The notes beneath the pieces are model-generated. The model had not been told where the DNA came from and made no database searches. It saw nothing but the letters and a program-made list of their open reading frames with translations. Below, piece by piece: positions 9,201-16,000 of a DNA stretch of 16,875 nucleotides; the stretch's first letter is position 1, and every line of letters begins with the position of its first letter. Origin of the DNA: Candidatus Neomicrothrix sp. UBA7388 (GTDB lineage: Bacteria; Actinomycetota; Acidimicrobiia; Acidimicrobiales; Poriferisodalaceae); the NCBI GenBank assembly GCA_002470695.1, contig DKNM01000001.1, forward strand, positions 17,821 to 34,695, given 5' to 3'. Both the position numbers and the translations under genes were made by a program.

Positions 9201-9639
9201 CGAATCGTTCTTGAAATTCGACTTGGGTTGACATCTCATCAAGAACTTCAAAGTCCGGTGGAAGCTCAGCCTCTACCGAGTGCTCAGTCAGGAGATGTCG
9301 GGCAAATCCATGCAAGGTTGAAATAGTCGCTTCGTCGATTTGTTCCAATGAGGCCAGGATTGTTTCTTTTATTGAAGGTTCGGGGTTACCAGCTAGAAGT
9401 TCCTCAAAACGGATTCGAATCCGGTGTCGTAGTTCGGCCGCAGCTTTGTTCGTGAACGTAATAACAGCGATGTTCTCCAGAGATATGCCGATAGGAGAAA
9501 GGACTAGATTGATCACCCTGCCCACTAATGCCTCAGTTTTGCCGCAACCAGCGCCTGCCTCTACGAAAAGAGTCCGATCGTGCTCGGAAGCTATAACTTC
9601 CCTAGCTGGCTGATCTAACGGCAGGTCCTCGCTACTCAT
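6259..9639 (-). CDS. AddA-like UvrD-family helicase with C-terminal PD-(D/E)XK nuclease
   Basis: The 1126-residue protein carries a full superfamily 1A motor: Walker A GAGCGKT (29-35), motif Ia ITFTNKAAAEL (60-70), motif II DEFQDT (363-368), motif III FFVGDPKQSIYRFR (402-415), motif IV STNFRS (437-442), motif V MTVHAAKGLEF (745-755) and motif VI RTLYVACTRAR (814-824). The C-terminal RecB-type nuclease appears intact: His958 (GRAVH), Asp1033 (EGYVDLV), Asp1046 and Lys1048 (VVIDYKTD), and QxxxY (1067-1071). This is the AddA layout: ATP-driven unwinding and cutting of dsDNA ends before recombination. The start is ATG 9639 in ATGAGTAG, which overlaps the stop of the AddB-like gene by 8 bp. A longer frame reaches 9849 but adds 70 non-homologous residues inside the upstream gene. 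The size is near Bacillus AddA (about 1230) and AdnB (about 1100). Orthology to AddA rather than AdnB rests on the partner gene lacking a motor. Confidence 0.93.
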   Translation of the reverse strand: MSSEDLPLDQPAREVIASEHDRTLFVEAGAGCGKTEALVGRVINLVLSPIGISLENIAVITFTNKAAAELRHRIRIRFEELLAGNPEPSIKETILASLEQIDEATISTLHGFARHLLTEHSVEAELPPDFEVLDEMSTQVEFQERFEQFFDELLVDPMWTKTLLIGDALGINPARDLLPLAVELHKNWDLLELTDPPHLTEIRFEDLISKGRAIARREGAFVGNADSDSMTECLTQVTQFVRELESAFDEIQQVAALMDCKLPSGKRAGRKENWTDIDGLRGDYQSYRDEVILFRTSLTDLVLRRLTACLTNFILAGIGEQRKQGRLDYQDLLVSTKEILCDPTRGSVIRSKIADKYQCLLVDEFQDTDPIQIEIVTLIASAIDTESWTSWQAAPTLPGQLFFVGDPKQSIYRFRRADISLYLDTQKKYETGQLQLSTNFRSTPEIISWINKVFGDLINSREGSQPSYTPLTPMREPAPAGAAVSIVGSVAHPKSTIGVSDADSVRLAEAHDITQHIIRIVQEGWSVQDNNVWRAARLSDIAILVPTRSRMTELQRDFDRAGVSYRVASSYNVWRSPEIRDLVICLKAINDPSDSLATVSALRSSVYGCGDDDLYRFRTNNSDPWVWDPLANSQHATRTKASDPVALGLAHLAELHREKAVVSTSELVGKLVKDRQLEEQCAARRHPGESLRRLRYVVDQARAWSDTHNGDLQTFLSWITQQTAENARPIETIISEDDDDSVQIMTVHAAKGLEFPIAIVAGLPLRAPTDSGAKVGYPQNSLLPEVKIRKDVKTLNFDDWSDAEKLFDRDESIRTLYVACTRARDHLVISLHRKETTAKSGSQYRIPAELLLGASNGAPHTEFDYTAQNQILRISKRDHYASRPGISEWRERYANAVDFSSKFGILTATRIAQASESSMMTSERDETFDPGLLKDAEESELPLQSRGRYGTAIGRAVHAVLQTVDLKDGNGVKALAKLHAAAEGIPELSEEIASLASSAIDTQEVQSAVQGRYWRELHVACPINGQLIEGYVDLVYESDDGLVVIDYKTDQIEPKEIESKVDRYRLQGATYALALEETTHEKVSKVVFAFLSSHATAKCVSLPNLQAAIVDAKEVIRREAEAGSRP

Positions 9640-12600
9640 TGCTAACTTCTTGATCGACTGAGTCCCCGTTGCCGCGAAGCATGGCGTAGGGAGCAAATAA
9701 ACCGAGTTCTGAAAGTGCCTCCCACTTTTCAGTTGACCCCCCAGAACCAAGTTCGTCTGGGTTGCAAAATCTACATTCCCCGACCCCAGTCCATCTTGAA
9801 TTGGAAGGTGTTGGTTTTGAAGGAAAAAGACCGCCTTCGATTCCGTCAACGATCACTTCGATGGCTTCGTCAAACTTTTCGAGAATATCTGGGTCAATTG
9901 CATAACCGTGGGTCGCCCAGCGTTCAGAGTCGCTGGTGAACCAGTAGAGAGCGTGGCCAGTTTCGGGTTCTTCGCCCAAGTATGTGTTCGCGGCAAGAGC
10001 GTAAAGCGGTAGTTGGAGTTGTGAACCGCCCAAGGTGGGGTTGTCACTAGAAAGGTTTTTGTAGTCCCCGATTTTTCCAGTTTTGTAGTCAATGACTATC
10101 AGAGACCCAGTTTCTGTTCGTTCAACTCGGTCGATGCTTCCTCTAAAATTTACTGCTCTTCCCGATGGAAGTATCCGCTCAAGGGGAGGAAACTTGCTGT
10201 CTGGCAGACCGAAACTTAGCTCGGTGGCGATTGTTGTCCCTCTGTTCTCCCTCTGATGATCATGTTTTAAAATCCCCTCTAGGTCGTTGAGTAGCTTTTC
10301 TCGGTCTCGAACCCAAAATAATGGCCGGCCTACTAGTCCTTGGGCTTCAAGTTCTGATGCAACCTCGGCGCCGAATCGTCGAATCGAAGAGATATCGCTT
10401 TCTGCATATTGACGGCCTGGTCCAGGGGGGTCGCCCTTTGCTATTTGATCCCTAAAGAAACGGTCTGCTGCTTCGTGGATCAGCGCTCCGCGAACTAACG
10501 GTGGTATGCGAAATTCATGCCGAGCGGACTCGGGCTCCTCAACTCCTAGGACATATCGCATGAAATAGCTGTGGGGGCACTCAACCCACTGCTTGAGACG
10601 CGTTGGTGAAAGCACTTTTGTTCGGACTGTTTTCGGATGAACTAGTCCTATTAGGTTGCCGTCGAAACGTGTAAAGGCGCTCTTGTTACGTGATCGAATT
10701 AGTTCTCTGCCAGCGTCGAACGCATCTTTATTGTTTAATAGCGCAAGCTCGAGATCTTGACCTCGGTCTCGAGTATCTAATAGCGAAGCTAAATCGAATT
10801 CCTGGGTTGATGCTGGAAAGAAACATTCTTGAAGGCCTGAGATGAAAGAGGATTGACGACGAGCCCACGAGTGTTGTGAGTTCGTGAATGCTTCGCTAAG
10901 TGATGAAGATGCTTGAAAAGTTGCTATTTCTTCTAGCCATCGAGCAGGGTAGTTGTCCTTAGGTCTCCGTAAATCTCCTCTTGGGAATAGCAATGTGGCT
11001 GCTTCAGATGAGGACAAGGCGGCAAGAAAGAGCCGGTGATCGCTTTGCGCTGAATCACGGGCGGATTTTAAAGAGCCGCTTGCTCGGGCTCGGTCGTCGC
11101 TTGGGATAAGGCCGTTCTGTGAAGATGGGCGAGGAAAGATTCCTTCAGCCAATCCTAAAATAAAAGTGTGTTTGAAATTAAGGCCCCACGCTTGGTGTAT
11201 GTCACTGACGAACACGCCTTGCCCGAGCTTGCCATGGCGTTGACCGTTTCTTTGTAATTGTGTCTCCAAACTTCGCCGGAAGACAGCGAAGCTTGCAGTG
11301 GGCTCGACCTGAGCCAAGTTCTGTAGCTGATCTAAAATTTGGTTAACTGCGCTTAGGTCTGCCTCACTTGAGCCACGCTGATCGCTCAAATCTAAATATC
11401 GGGTCATCGTTTCCCGTAACCATGAGCAGAGTTGTATCCAGTCGCTCGGTAAAACTTCAGGATTGATGGTTTGTTGGAGTTCGACGATAAATTTCAAAAG
11501 ATTTTCGGCGTTTAGTGAATCCATTTCATAACGTCGCACCAGCTGCTCATTGCCTGTGCGCAGCTGCTCTCGCTTCGCTGACGCCAGGAGTTGTTCTCGG
11601 TGCCGTGTGAGCTTGACAACCCAATCGTCTAAGCCTCTACTAACTCCGGCGGCAGCAGCAGTTCGAGACCACGCAACTGTTGGGATCTTTGTTGTGCTGT
11701 CACTGCTTTGTCGAATTGGTGCACTCGAAAGAAAGCTCAGTATTTCTCTCACGTGCAAATCTTTGTCAGGTAATGCCAGCAACCTGCTTATGAAACGTCC
11801 CAACATTGAATCCGCGACTGTTCGAGCTGATATCCCGTTGAAACAGATTTCTGAGGCATTTAGCTGCTCTTCAAGGAGTCGCGCATAAGGGTGCTGGTGG
11901 GGATAGAGAATGGCGATTTGGTCAGCTCTGACTCCTTGGTCGAGTAAACCCACGACCGACCGGAGAGTGGTGCGCACTTCGTCATCAGCATCGCTAACCG
12001 AAATGATCGTGGCAGAGGAGGTTGATTTGGGGTCTGGAAGTGAAAGTTGTTTGTCGAAATAATTAGCGAAGCGGTGGGCATCACGATCGGCCTCGGTGAC
12101 GCCAGTCACTCCGATCAAGGCGGAAATTGCGCTGACCTTAGATAGACGCTCAAGAAACTGCATTTCGGTGTTGGCGAGCTGCTGGGGCAGAAATAGCACC
12201 AGCTTCCCCTTGTCAGCAACTTCTTTGTCAGACAGATTGGTGGACCGAAAAAGATCGAATTCATCGAACCAGTCGTTGCTAAGCAACTGATATGCGGCGT
12301 TGTAAATGCGAACTATCTCGCTGCTTCGCTCTCCCATCGATGCCAGGTTGTCGAGTTCGGTGTCTTGTAGGTCACGAAGTTCTCGATAGGCCTCGAGTAG
12401 CCCGCGCTCAGTAGCGCCATGGTGCGCTATCGGACGAAAAATACCCGGGTCTTCCGATAGTGCTTGTCGTATTGCGGCACTAATGACAACGCTTCGGACC
12501 GGTTGTTTGCCTTGGTTTAAGAAGCTATTACCGAAGATCGTTTCAGCGAGCCTGTAAGAGGTTAAGAAATTTGTCGCAACTAAGCCGCTACCAATGGCAG

Positions 12601-12775
12601 ATGTGGGTCCATAGTCGCCTTTTGCGAGATCTCTGCGCAGTGTGACCGCAACGTAATTACTGGGAACTATCACGCACACCGGGGCAAAGACATCCTGACT
12701 CTTTGCGGTGCGTAATAGCGCAGCGAGCTGCTGGTTGGCGGCTTGGCCAAACCCGACCGCACTCGTGTCAATCAT
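9632..12775 (-). CDS. AddB-like protein: degenerate helicase with PD-(D/E)XK nuclease
   Basis: The 1047-residue product has the AddB layout. There is no Walker A: the matching N-terminal place reads GFGQAANQQL, followed by VCVIVPSN and LRRDL. UvrD-like remnants remain, for example DEVRTTLRSVVGLLDQG (residues 265-281) and SDIHQAWGLNFKHTFILGLAEGIFP (524-548), equivalent to motif V. The nuclease keeps His767 (GALIH), Asp882 (FRGSIDRVE), Asp896 and Lys898 (VIDYKTG), and QxxxY (921-925). Three iron-sulfur-type cysteines are present (Cys733, Cys1001, Cys1004), but the fourth is Gly1010. It should pair with the AddA-like protein as the non-motor, second-nuclease subunit. The ATG at 12775 is preferred because TATTGT lies 7 nt upstream, though GTG 12805 (10 residues longer) is possible; neither has a clear SD. 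Gene order (AddB-like then AddA-like, 8-bp overlap) matches the classical addBA operon. Confidence 0.88.
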   Translation of the reverse strand: MIDTSAVGFGQAANQQLAALLRTAKSQDVFAPVCVIVPSNYVAVTLRRDLAKGDYGPTSAIGSGLVATNFLTSYRLAETIFGNSFLNQGKQPVRSVVISAAIRQALSEDPGIFRPIAHHGATERGLLEAYRELRDLQDTELDNLASMGERSSEIVRIYNAAYQLLSNDWFDEFDLFRSTNLSDKEVADKGKLVLFLPQQLANTEMQFLERLSKVSAISALIGVTGVTEADRDAHRFANYFDKQLSLPDPKSTSSATIISVSDADDEVRTTLRSVVGLLDQGVRADQIAILYPHQHPYARLLEEQLNASEICFNGISARTVADSMLGRFISRLLALPDKDLHVREILSFLSSAPIRQSSDSTTKIPTVAWSRTAAAAGVSRGLDDWVVKLTRHREQLLASAKREQLRTGNEQLVRRYEMDSLNAENLLKFIVELQQTINPEVLPSDWIQLCSWLRETMTRYLDLSDQRGSSEADLSAVNQILDQLQNLAQVEPTASFAVFRRSLETQLQRNGQRHGKLGQGVFVSDIHQAWGLNFKHTFILGLAEGIFPRPSSQNGLIPSDDRARASGSLKSARDSAQSDHRLFLAALSSSEAATLLFPRGDLRRPKDNYPARWLEEIATFQASSSLSEAFTNSQHSWARRQSSFISGLQECFFPASTQEFDLASLLDTRDRGQDLELALLNNKDAFDAGRELIRSRNKSAFTRFDGNLIGLVHPKTVRTKVLSPTRLKQWVECPHSYFMRYVLGVEEPESARHEFRIPPLVRGALIHEAADRFFRDQIAKGDPPGPGRQYAESDISSIRRFGAEVASELEAQGLVGRPLFWVRDREKLLNDLEGILKHDHQRENRGTTIATELSFGLPDSKFPPLERILPSGRAVNFRGSIDRVERTETGSLIVIDYKTGKIGDYKNLSSDNPTLGGSQLQLPLYALAANTYLGEEPETGHALYWFTSDSERWATHGYAIDPDILEKFDEAIEVIVDGIEGGLFPSKPTPSNSRWTGVGECRFCNPDELGSGGSTEKWEALSELGLFAPYAMLRGNGDSVDQEVSNE

Positions 12776-12827
12776 GTTCTTCACAATAGGGGCGGGCGAT
12801 GACACCGAGGCGACATCATTCCGAAGC

Positions 12828-13766
12828 CTACGTACCCGTCATCCTCGCAACTACAGGTGCCATAGCTTCAAATTCGTTCTCGTGAATCACCCAGTAATTG
12901 GCTCCGTAGAGATCTCGATAATTGAGAAGCTGTTCACAGACGTCATTTACTGTCCCGGCGAGCACCATAGGAATAGTCCGAGCTTGCTCAGCGGAAAGGC
13001 CGAACATGGGCGCCATTCCTTCAAACATTTCGTCAGCTTCAGATGTGCTTGATGTGACCGTGGCCACGAAGGTATTCATTTGAATTTCAAGGTCTTCAAA
13101 ACGATCTCCCGCGGCTTCTTTAACCCACTTACTTCGTTCCAGAAACCTGTCTCCGAGTGCGGAAAGAGCGGTGTCTGGCCCTACTGAACCACTATGTAGT
13201 GAAGCATTCAAGCCGACGATGTCGGCTGCTTGAGCTGCTGCAGTCAGAACTCTTTTACCTCCGCCACCAACGATTATTGGCGGGCCCTTTTCTGTGTGGG
13301 GTGCGGGCATGCCTACCATTTCCGAAATTGAGTAGTGCTCACCGGCAAAACTGAAACTACTACCGGACCAGAGGCCCTTAACTACCTTTATAGCCTCGAG
13401 CATTCTGTCTATTCGAATAGCTGGGCCATCGAATTGAATTCCCGAAGATTCGTAGTCCGTGCGCATCCAACCCGCACCGATACCGAACTCCACTCTGCCT
13501 TCGGATATCAGGTCGAGCGTAGCAATTTCTTTAGCCAGGGTTACTGGGTGTCGATAGTCGACGTCGTAGACCAAGGCCCCAACTTTCAGACTCTCGGTAA
13601 CCTCCGCTGCAACTGTGAGAGCTACGGTGGGTGCCCACTGGTCATCGAAGTGGTCAGGACAAAATACGGTACTAAAACCGAGATCCTCAATCTTTTTTAC
13701 GGTCGATCGATATTCACTGCCAGATTGAGATTTAGAAAATTGTACACCGAAGCGGAATGGGCGCAT
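12828..13766 (-). CDS. Luciferase-like (LLM) F420-type oxidoreductase
   Basis: The 312-residue protein is a TIM-barrel luciferase-like oxidoreductase: FGVQFSKSQSG at the first strand, LGFSTVFCPDHFDDQWAP (29-46), ATLDLISEGRVEFGIGAGW (82-100), and GPPIIVGGGGKRVL (161-174), the phosphate-binding segment. Its motifs most resemble the actinobacterial F420-dependent group described as MSMEG_2516-like (TIGR03621), which reduces or oxidises small organic substrates with coenzyme F420; flavin use cannot be excluded. The substrate is unknown. ATG 13766 is preceded by TAGGGT exactly 6 nt upstream and by no SD, so a leaderless transcript is likely. The stop is only 22-52 bp from the AddB-like gene (depending on that gene's start), on the same strand, so the oxidoreductase may share a transcript with the repair genes, though no functional link is evident. 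Confidence 0.92.
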   Translation of the reverse strand: MRPFRFGVQFSKSQSGSEYRSTVKKIEDLGFSTVFCPDHFDDQWAPTVALTVAAEVTESLKVGALVYDVDYRHPVTLAKEIATLDLISEGRVEFGIGAGWMRTDYESSGIQFDGPAIRIDRMLEAIKVVKGLWSGSSFSFAGEHYSISEMVGMPAPHTEKGPPIIVGGGGKRVLTAAAQAADIVGLNASLHSGSVGPDTALSALGDRFLERSKWVKEAAGDRFEDLEIQMNTFVATVTSSTSEADEMFEGMAPMFGLSAEQARTIPMVLAGTVNDVCEQLLNYRDLYGANYWVIHENEFEAMAPVVARMTGT

Positions 13767-13772
13767 CTTCGC

Positions 13773-13782
13773 ACCCTAACGT
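13773..13782. promoter_or_regulatory. Candidate bidirectional promoter with overlapping -10 elements
   Basis: The 10 bases ACCCTAACGT contain TAACGT on the + strand (13777-13782) and TAGGGT on the - strand (13778-13773). Both fit TANNNT and share the central TA. Each is followed by exactly 6 nt and then an ATG: 13789 on + and 13766 on -. This is the spacing reported for leaderless actinobacterial promoters. No good -35 match was seen on either side. Confidence 0.55.
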
Positions 13783-13788
13783 GGTTCG

Positions 13789-14604
13789 ATGCCCCCTCTC
13801 GCCAAATCCCCATATCCGCCAGCGCTATTTATTTCGACCTCGAATGGGGTAGAGGCTACAGAGTTGTCTCGTGGTCCTTGGAGTCATGGGGTTATGCATG
13901 GAGGACCGATTTGCGGGATCCTTGCGTGGACGATTGAGAATTCGCTCCAGAGAGGCGATTTGGTTTGCTCGCGCTTAACGGTAGAAATTCTTTCAGGAGT
14001 CCCGGTGGGTGAACTGCAGACTTCTGGCCGAGTTGTCAAGAACGGCAAACAGACTGCGGTTGTCGAAGGAAGCATTGAGTTCAACGGTCAAATAGTCGCC
14101 AGAGCATCATCGCAATGGCTTTGCCCGCCTGAACAGATCAAGTTAAAGCCAGATGAGGTGCCGCCAATACCATTAGAGAGGGCGGACCCCGGAGCGCATC
14201 CCGAAATGAACTACCCCAGGCCTGGCTTCAACGCTGACGCCGTGGATTTTCGGGTAATTGAGGGCTCTACAGAGGAACCCGGTCCAGGGTTGATTTGGGC
14301 ACGATTAGACCATCGATTGGTTGGAGGGGAATTACCATCGATGTTCCAACAAGTGGCAACGCTCTCGGATTTAGGTGCTGCCGTCGGATGGGAAAACTCC
14401 GATGACGACCAACCATTTATCAACACAGACGTGACTCTTCAGTTACTGCGGCCGCCCCAAGACGAATGGATTTTGTTTGAATCAGAAACACGGCGTGTGA
14501 CGAACAACTTGGCGTGCTGCACGACGACGTTGATGGATCAGGTAGGTTTGGTGGGCTGGGTTCTACAGAGCCAGATTGTCGCTCCAGTTGGAATCCAATT
14601 CTGA
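13789..14604 (+). CDS. Acyl-CoA thioesterase family protein (double hotdog)
   Basis: The 271-residue protein looks like a tandem-hotdog thioesterase of the 4HBT_3/TesB-like kind. The first half contains TELSRGPWSHGVMHGGPICGIL (seen here as GPWSHGVMHGGP) and a strand run LTVEILSGVPVGELQTSGRV. The second half has QQVATLSDLGAAVGW, in which the SDLG Asp corresponds to the conserved catalytic-type Asp of TesB relatives, then LQLLRPP and a final strand pair. These enzymes hydrolyse acyl-CoA esters in the cytosol; chain preference is unknown. ATG 13789 is the first start after an in-frame TAA at 13777 and has no SD, fitting leaderless initiation from TAACGT. It is divergent from the oxidoreductase gene and convergent with the second CoA-transferase gene 36 bp away. 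Neighbouring CoA-transferase and SDR genes fit a role in CoA-thioester turnover. Confidence 0.85.
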   Translation: MPPLAKSPYPPALFISTSNGVEATELSRGPWSHGVMHGGPICGILAWTIENSLQRGDLVCSRLTVEILSGVPVGELQTSGRVVKNGKQTAVVEGSIEFNGQIVARASSQWLCPPEQIKLKPDEVPPIPLERADPGAHPEMNYPRPGFNADAVDFRVIEGSTEEPGPGLIWARLDHRLVGGELPSMFQQVATLSDLGAAVGWENSDDDQPFINTDVTLQLLRPPQDEWILFESETRRVTNNLACCTTTLMDQVGLVGWVLQSQIVAPVGIQF

Positions 14605-14612
14605 CCAGTCGC

Positions 14613-14623
14613 CGGCGTTGCCG
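14613..14623. terminator. Short hairpin between convergent genes, weak terminator candidate
   Basis: CGGC-GTT-GCCG (4-bp stem, 3-nt loop) lies in the 36-bp gap between the thioesterase and CoA-transferase stops, followed on the + strand by CCTTTCT. The stem is short and the T run is poor, so this is only a possible bidirectional stop. Confidence 0.2.
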
Positions 14624-14640
14624 ACCTTTCTCCGAGGGCA

Positions 14641-15861
14641 CTAAGGCAACTCGCCCACAGCACCGTTTTCGATGAGAGCTTCTATATGGCTTGCGTCGTG
14701 ACCGAATTCTGCAAGTATTTCCCGGCTGTGTTCACCTAGCTTCGGAGCAGAATGGCTTGGGCCCACATCAGCTTCAACAAATCTCATCGGTGCAGCGACC
14801 GTTCGGTATTGGCCGATTGCGTCGTTGTGGAGAGTGGGGAAAATGGATAGTGCCTCAGCCTGAGGGTCCGCTGCTACCTCGTGAAGTCCTAGAACTGGAC
14901 CCCAGATAATTCCGCGAGCATCAAAAATCTCGCCCCACTCATCTCGACTTTTGTGAGAAAGAGCGTCATCAATTGCGGCCACAATTTCGGGCATGTGCTT
15001 AAAACGCCCACGAATATCTTGGAAGCGCTCGTCCGCAACCAAGTCTTCGCGCTCGATAACTTCGCATAATTTTGGCCAAGCACTTTCTTCCGGCATATTC
15101 AACACGACCCACTTACCATCTCCGCAGGGATACCTGTTCGCCGTCGGAATTATCATGTTCTCCCGAGCCCTTGGTCTAAGAGGGGCTTGATCGACTGCCG
15201 TAATCGCATAATCCGTAGCTTGAGTCCAAATTGCCGTTTCATACAACGAAGTTTCAACGGTCTGACCTTCACCCGTTCTCTCGGCTAGTCGCAGCGCAGC
15301 AAGAATTGCCCCGACGAAAGCCAATCCTGTGGTGTGATCTCCTTGTGCTGGTCGCGCCATCGGAACTGCACCAAGTTCACCTTCGCGCATAGCGTCGTAG
15401 ATCCCAGAACGCCCAAAAAAGGCAGTGACGTCGTAGCCGGGCCGTTGAGCCTCAGGACCGGAAGTCCCGTAGCCCGTCAAGGTCGCATGAACTATTTGGG
15501 GATTTAGCAATCTTACGGATTCAGGCTCCAAGCCGAATTTTTCCTGTCGTCGCTTTAAAAGATTGCACATGAAAATTTGGGCATTGCTGATCAGCGATCG
15601 GACAACTTCAATACCGTCGCTTGAGTCGAGATCGACTGTGATCGACCGCTTGCCGCGATTGGACACGTCAAACTGGTAATCAAAATCCTTCTTTTCATCT
15701 GGAACCTTGGCGGGCCGACCCATATTGCGCATCGGGTCCCCAGAGAGAGGCTCGACTTTGATTACGTTCGCGCCAAGATCGGCGAGAATAGCGCCAGCGC
15801 TCGGCGAGGCCATCCAATTATCGATCTCCACAACGGTTACATCTTCTAGCGGCGCAACCAT
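14641..15861 (-). CDS. CaiB/BaiF family CoA-transferase (second copy)
   Basis: The 406-residue protein is a second class III CoA-transferase, clearly different in sequence from the one at 913-2088. The N-terminus reads LEDVTVVEIDNWMASPSAG then DLGANVIKVEPLSGDPMRN (5-46); VSNRGKRSITVDL (66-78) and LTGYGTSGPEAQRPGYD (128-144) are typical. Asp175 in RPAQGDHTTG is the expected catalytic residue. The region after about residue 290 (KHMPEIVAAIDDALSHKSRDEW) is the usual family helical part. ATG 15861 is chosen because AGGGGG lies 7 nt upstream; an in-frame GTG at 15891 has no SD. A possible -10 TATGAT is at 15899-15894. The gene is divergent from the second SDR gene with 139 bp between, and is convergent with the thioesterase gene. 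The acid substrate is unknown. Confidence 0.92.
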   Translation of the reverse strand: MVAPLEDVTVVEIDNWMASPSAGAILADLGANVIKVEPLSGDPMRNMGRPAKVPDEKKDFDYQFDVSNRGKRSITVDLDSSDGIEVVRSLISNAQIFMCNLLKRRQEKFGLEPESVRLLNPQIVHATLTGYGTSGPEAQRPGYDVTAFFGRSGIYDAMREGELGAVPMARPAQGDHTTGLAFVGAILAALRLAERTGEGQTVETSLYETAIWTQATDYAITAVDQAPLRPRARENMIIPTANRYPCGDGKWVVLNMPEESAWPKLCEVIEREDLVADERFQDIRGRFKHMPEIVAAIDDALSHKSRDEWGEIFDARGIIWGPVLGLHEVAADPQAEALSIFPTLHNDAIGQYRTVAAPMRFVEADVGPSHSAPKLGEHSREILAEFGHDASHIEALIENGAVGELP

Positions 15862-15868
15862 TAGGCCA

Positions 15869-15874
15869 CCCCCT
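15869..15874 (-). promoter_or_regulatory. Ribosome binding site of the second CoA-transferase gene
   Basis: On the minus strand AGGGGG lies 7 nt before ATG 15861, making this start better than the upstream GTG at 15891. Confidence 0.65.
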
Positions 15875-15893
15875 TTTCCCTGCAAGGACACTA

Positions 15894-15899
15894 ATCATA
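15894..15899 (-). promoter_or_regulatory. Possible -10 element (TATGAT) for the second CoA-transferase gene
   Basis: TATGAT matches the -10 consensus at 5 of 6 positions and would give a leader of about 25 nt containing the SD. No -35 hexamer was found at normal spacing, so the call is tentative. Confidence 0.35.
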
Positions 15900-15988
15900 G
15901 AAGAGCCGCAACCTTTGAGAGAATCGGCGTTAATGCAGTACTGCCTCATAGCTCTTTGTCCGGCAAGGCACGGGCCCGTTTGGGTCGT

Positions 15989-15994
15989 TACTCT
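15989..15994 (+). promoter_or_regulatory. Candidate leaderless -10 element of the second SDR gene
   Basis: TACTCT fits TANNNT and ends 6 nt before ATG 16001, the same spacing seen at 13777-13789 and 13778-13766. The upstream GCAGG is too close to the ATG to work as an SD. No -35 match is evident. Confidence 0.4.
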
Positions 15995-16000
15995 GCAGGC

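Noticed and set aside
9640..9849. Open N-terminal extension of the AddA-like helicase (70 codons, ATG at 9849)
   Set aside because: The extension lies inside the AddB-like gene, resembles no UvrD N-terminus, and ATG 9639 in the ATGAGTAG overlap gives a normal start just before Walker A.
6259..13766. Anti-phage defence island centred on the helicase-nuclease pair
   Set aside because: Both proteins fit the housekeeping AddAB-type recombination pair, and no other defence gene, integrase or repeat is in the window.
13335..13937. 200-codon + strand frame across the oxidoreductase and thioesterase starts
   Set aside because: It is antisense to the oxidoreductase and out of frame with the thioesterase; the translation has no recognisable motif.
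14605..14640. Bidirectional intrinsic terminator between convergent genes as a firm call
   Set aside because: The only perfect stem is 4 bp and the T stretch is broken; kept only as a low-confidence feature.
15707..16000. Long in-frame extension upstream of the second SDR
   Set aside because: It is antisense to the start of the second CoA-transferase, and the SDR fold begins properly at ATG 16001.
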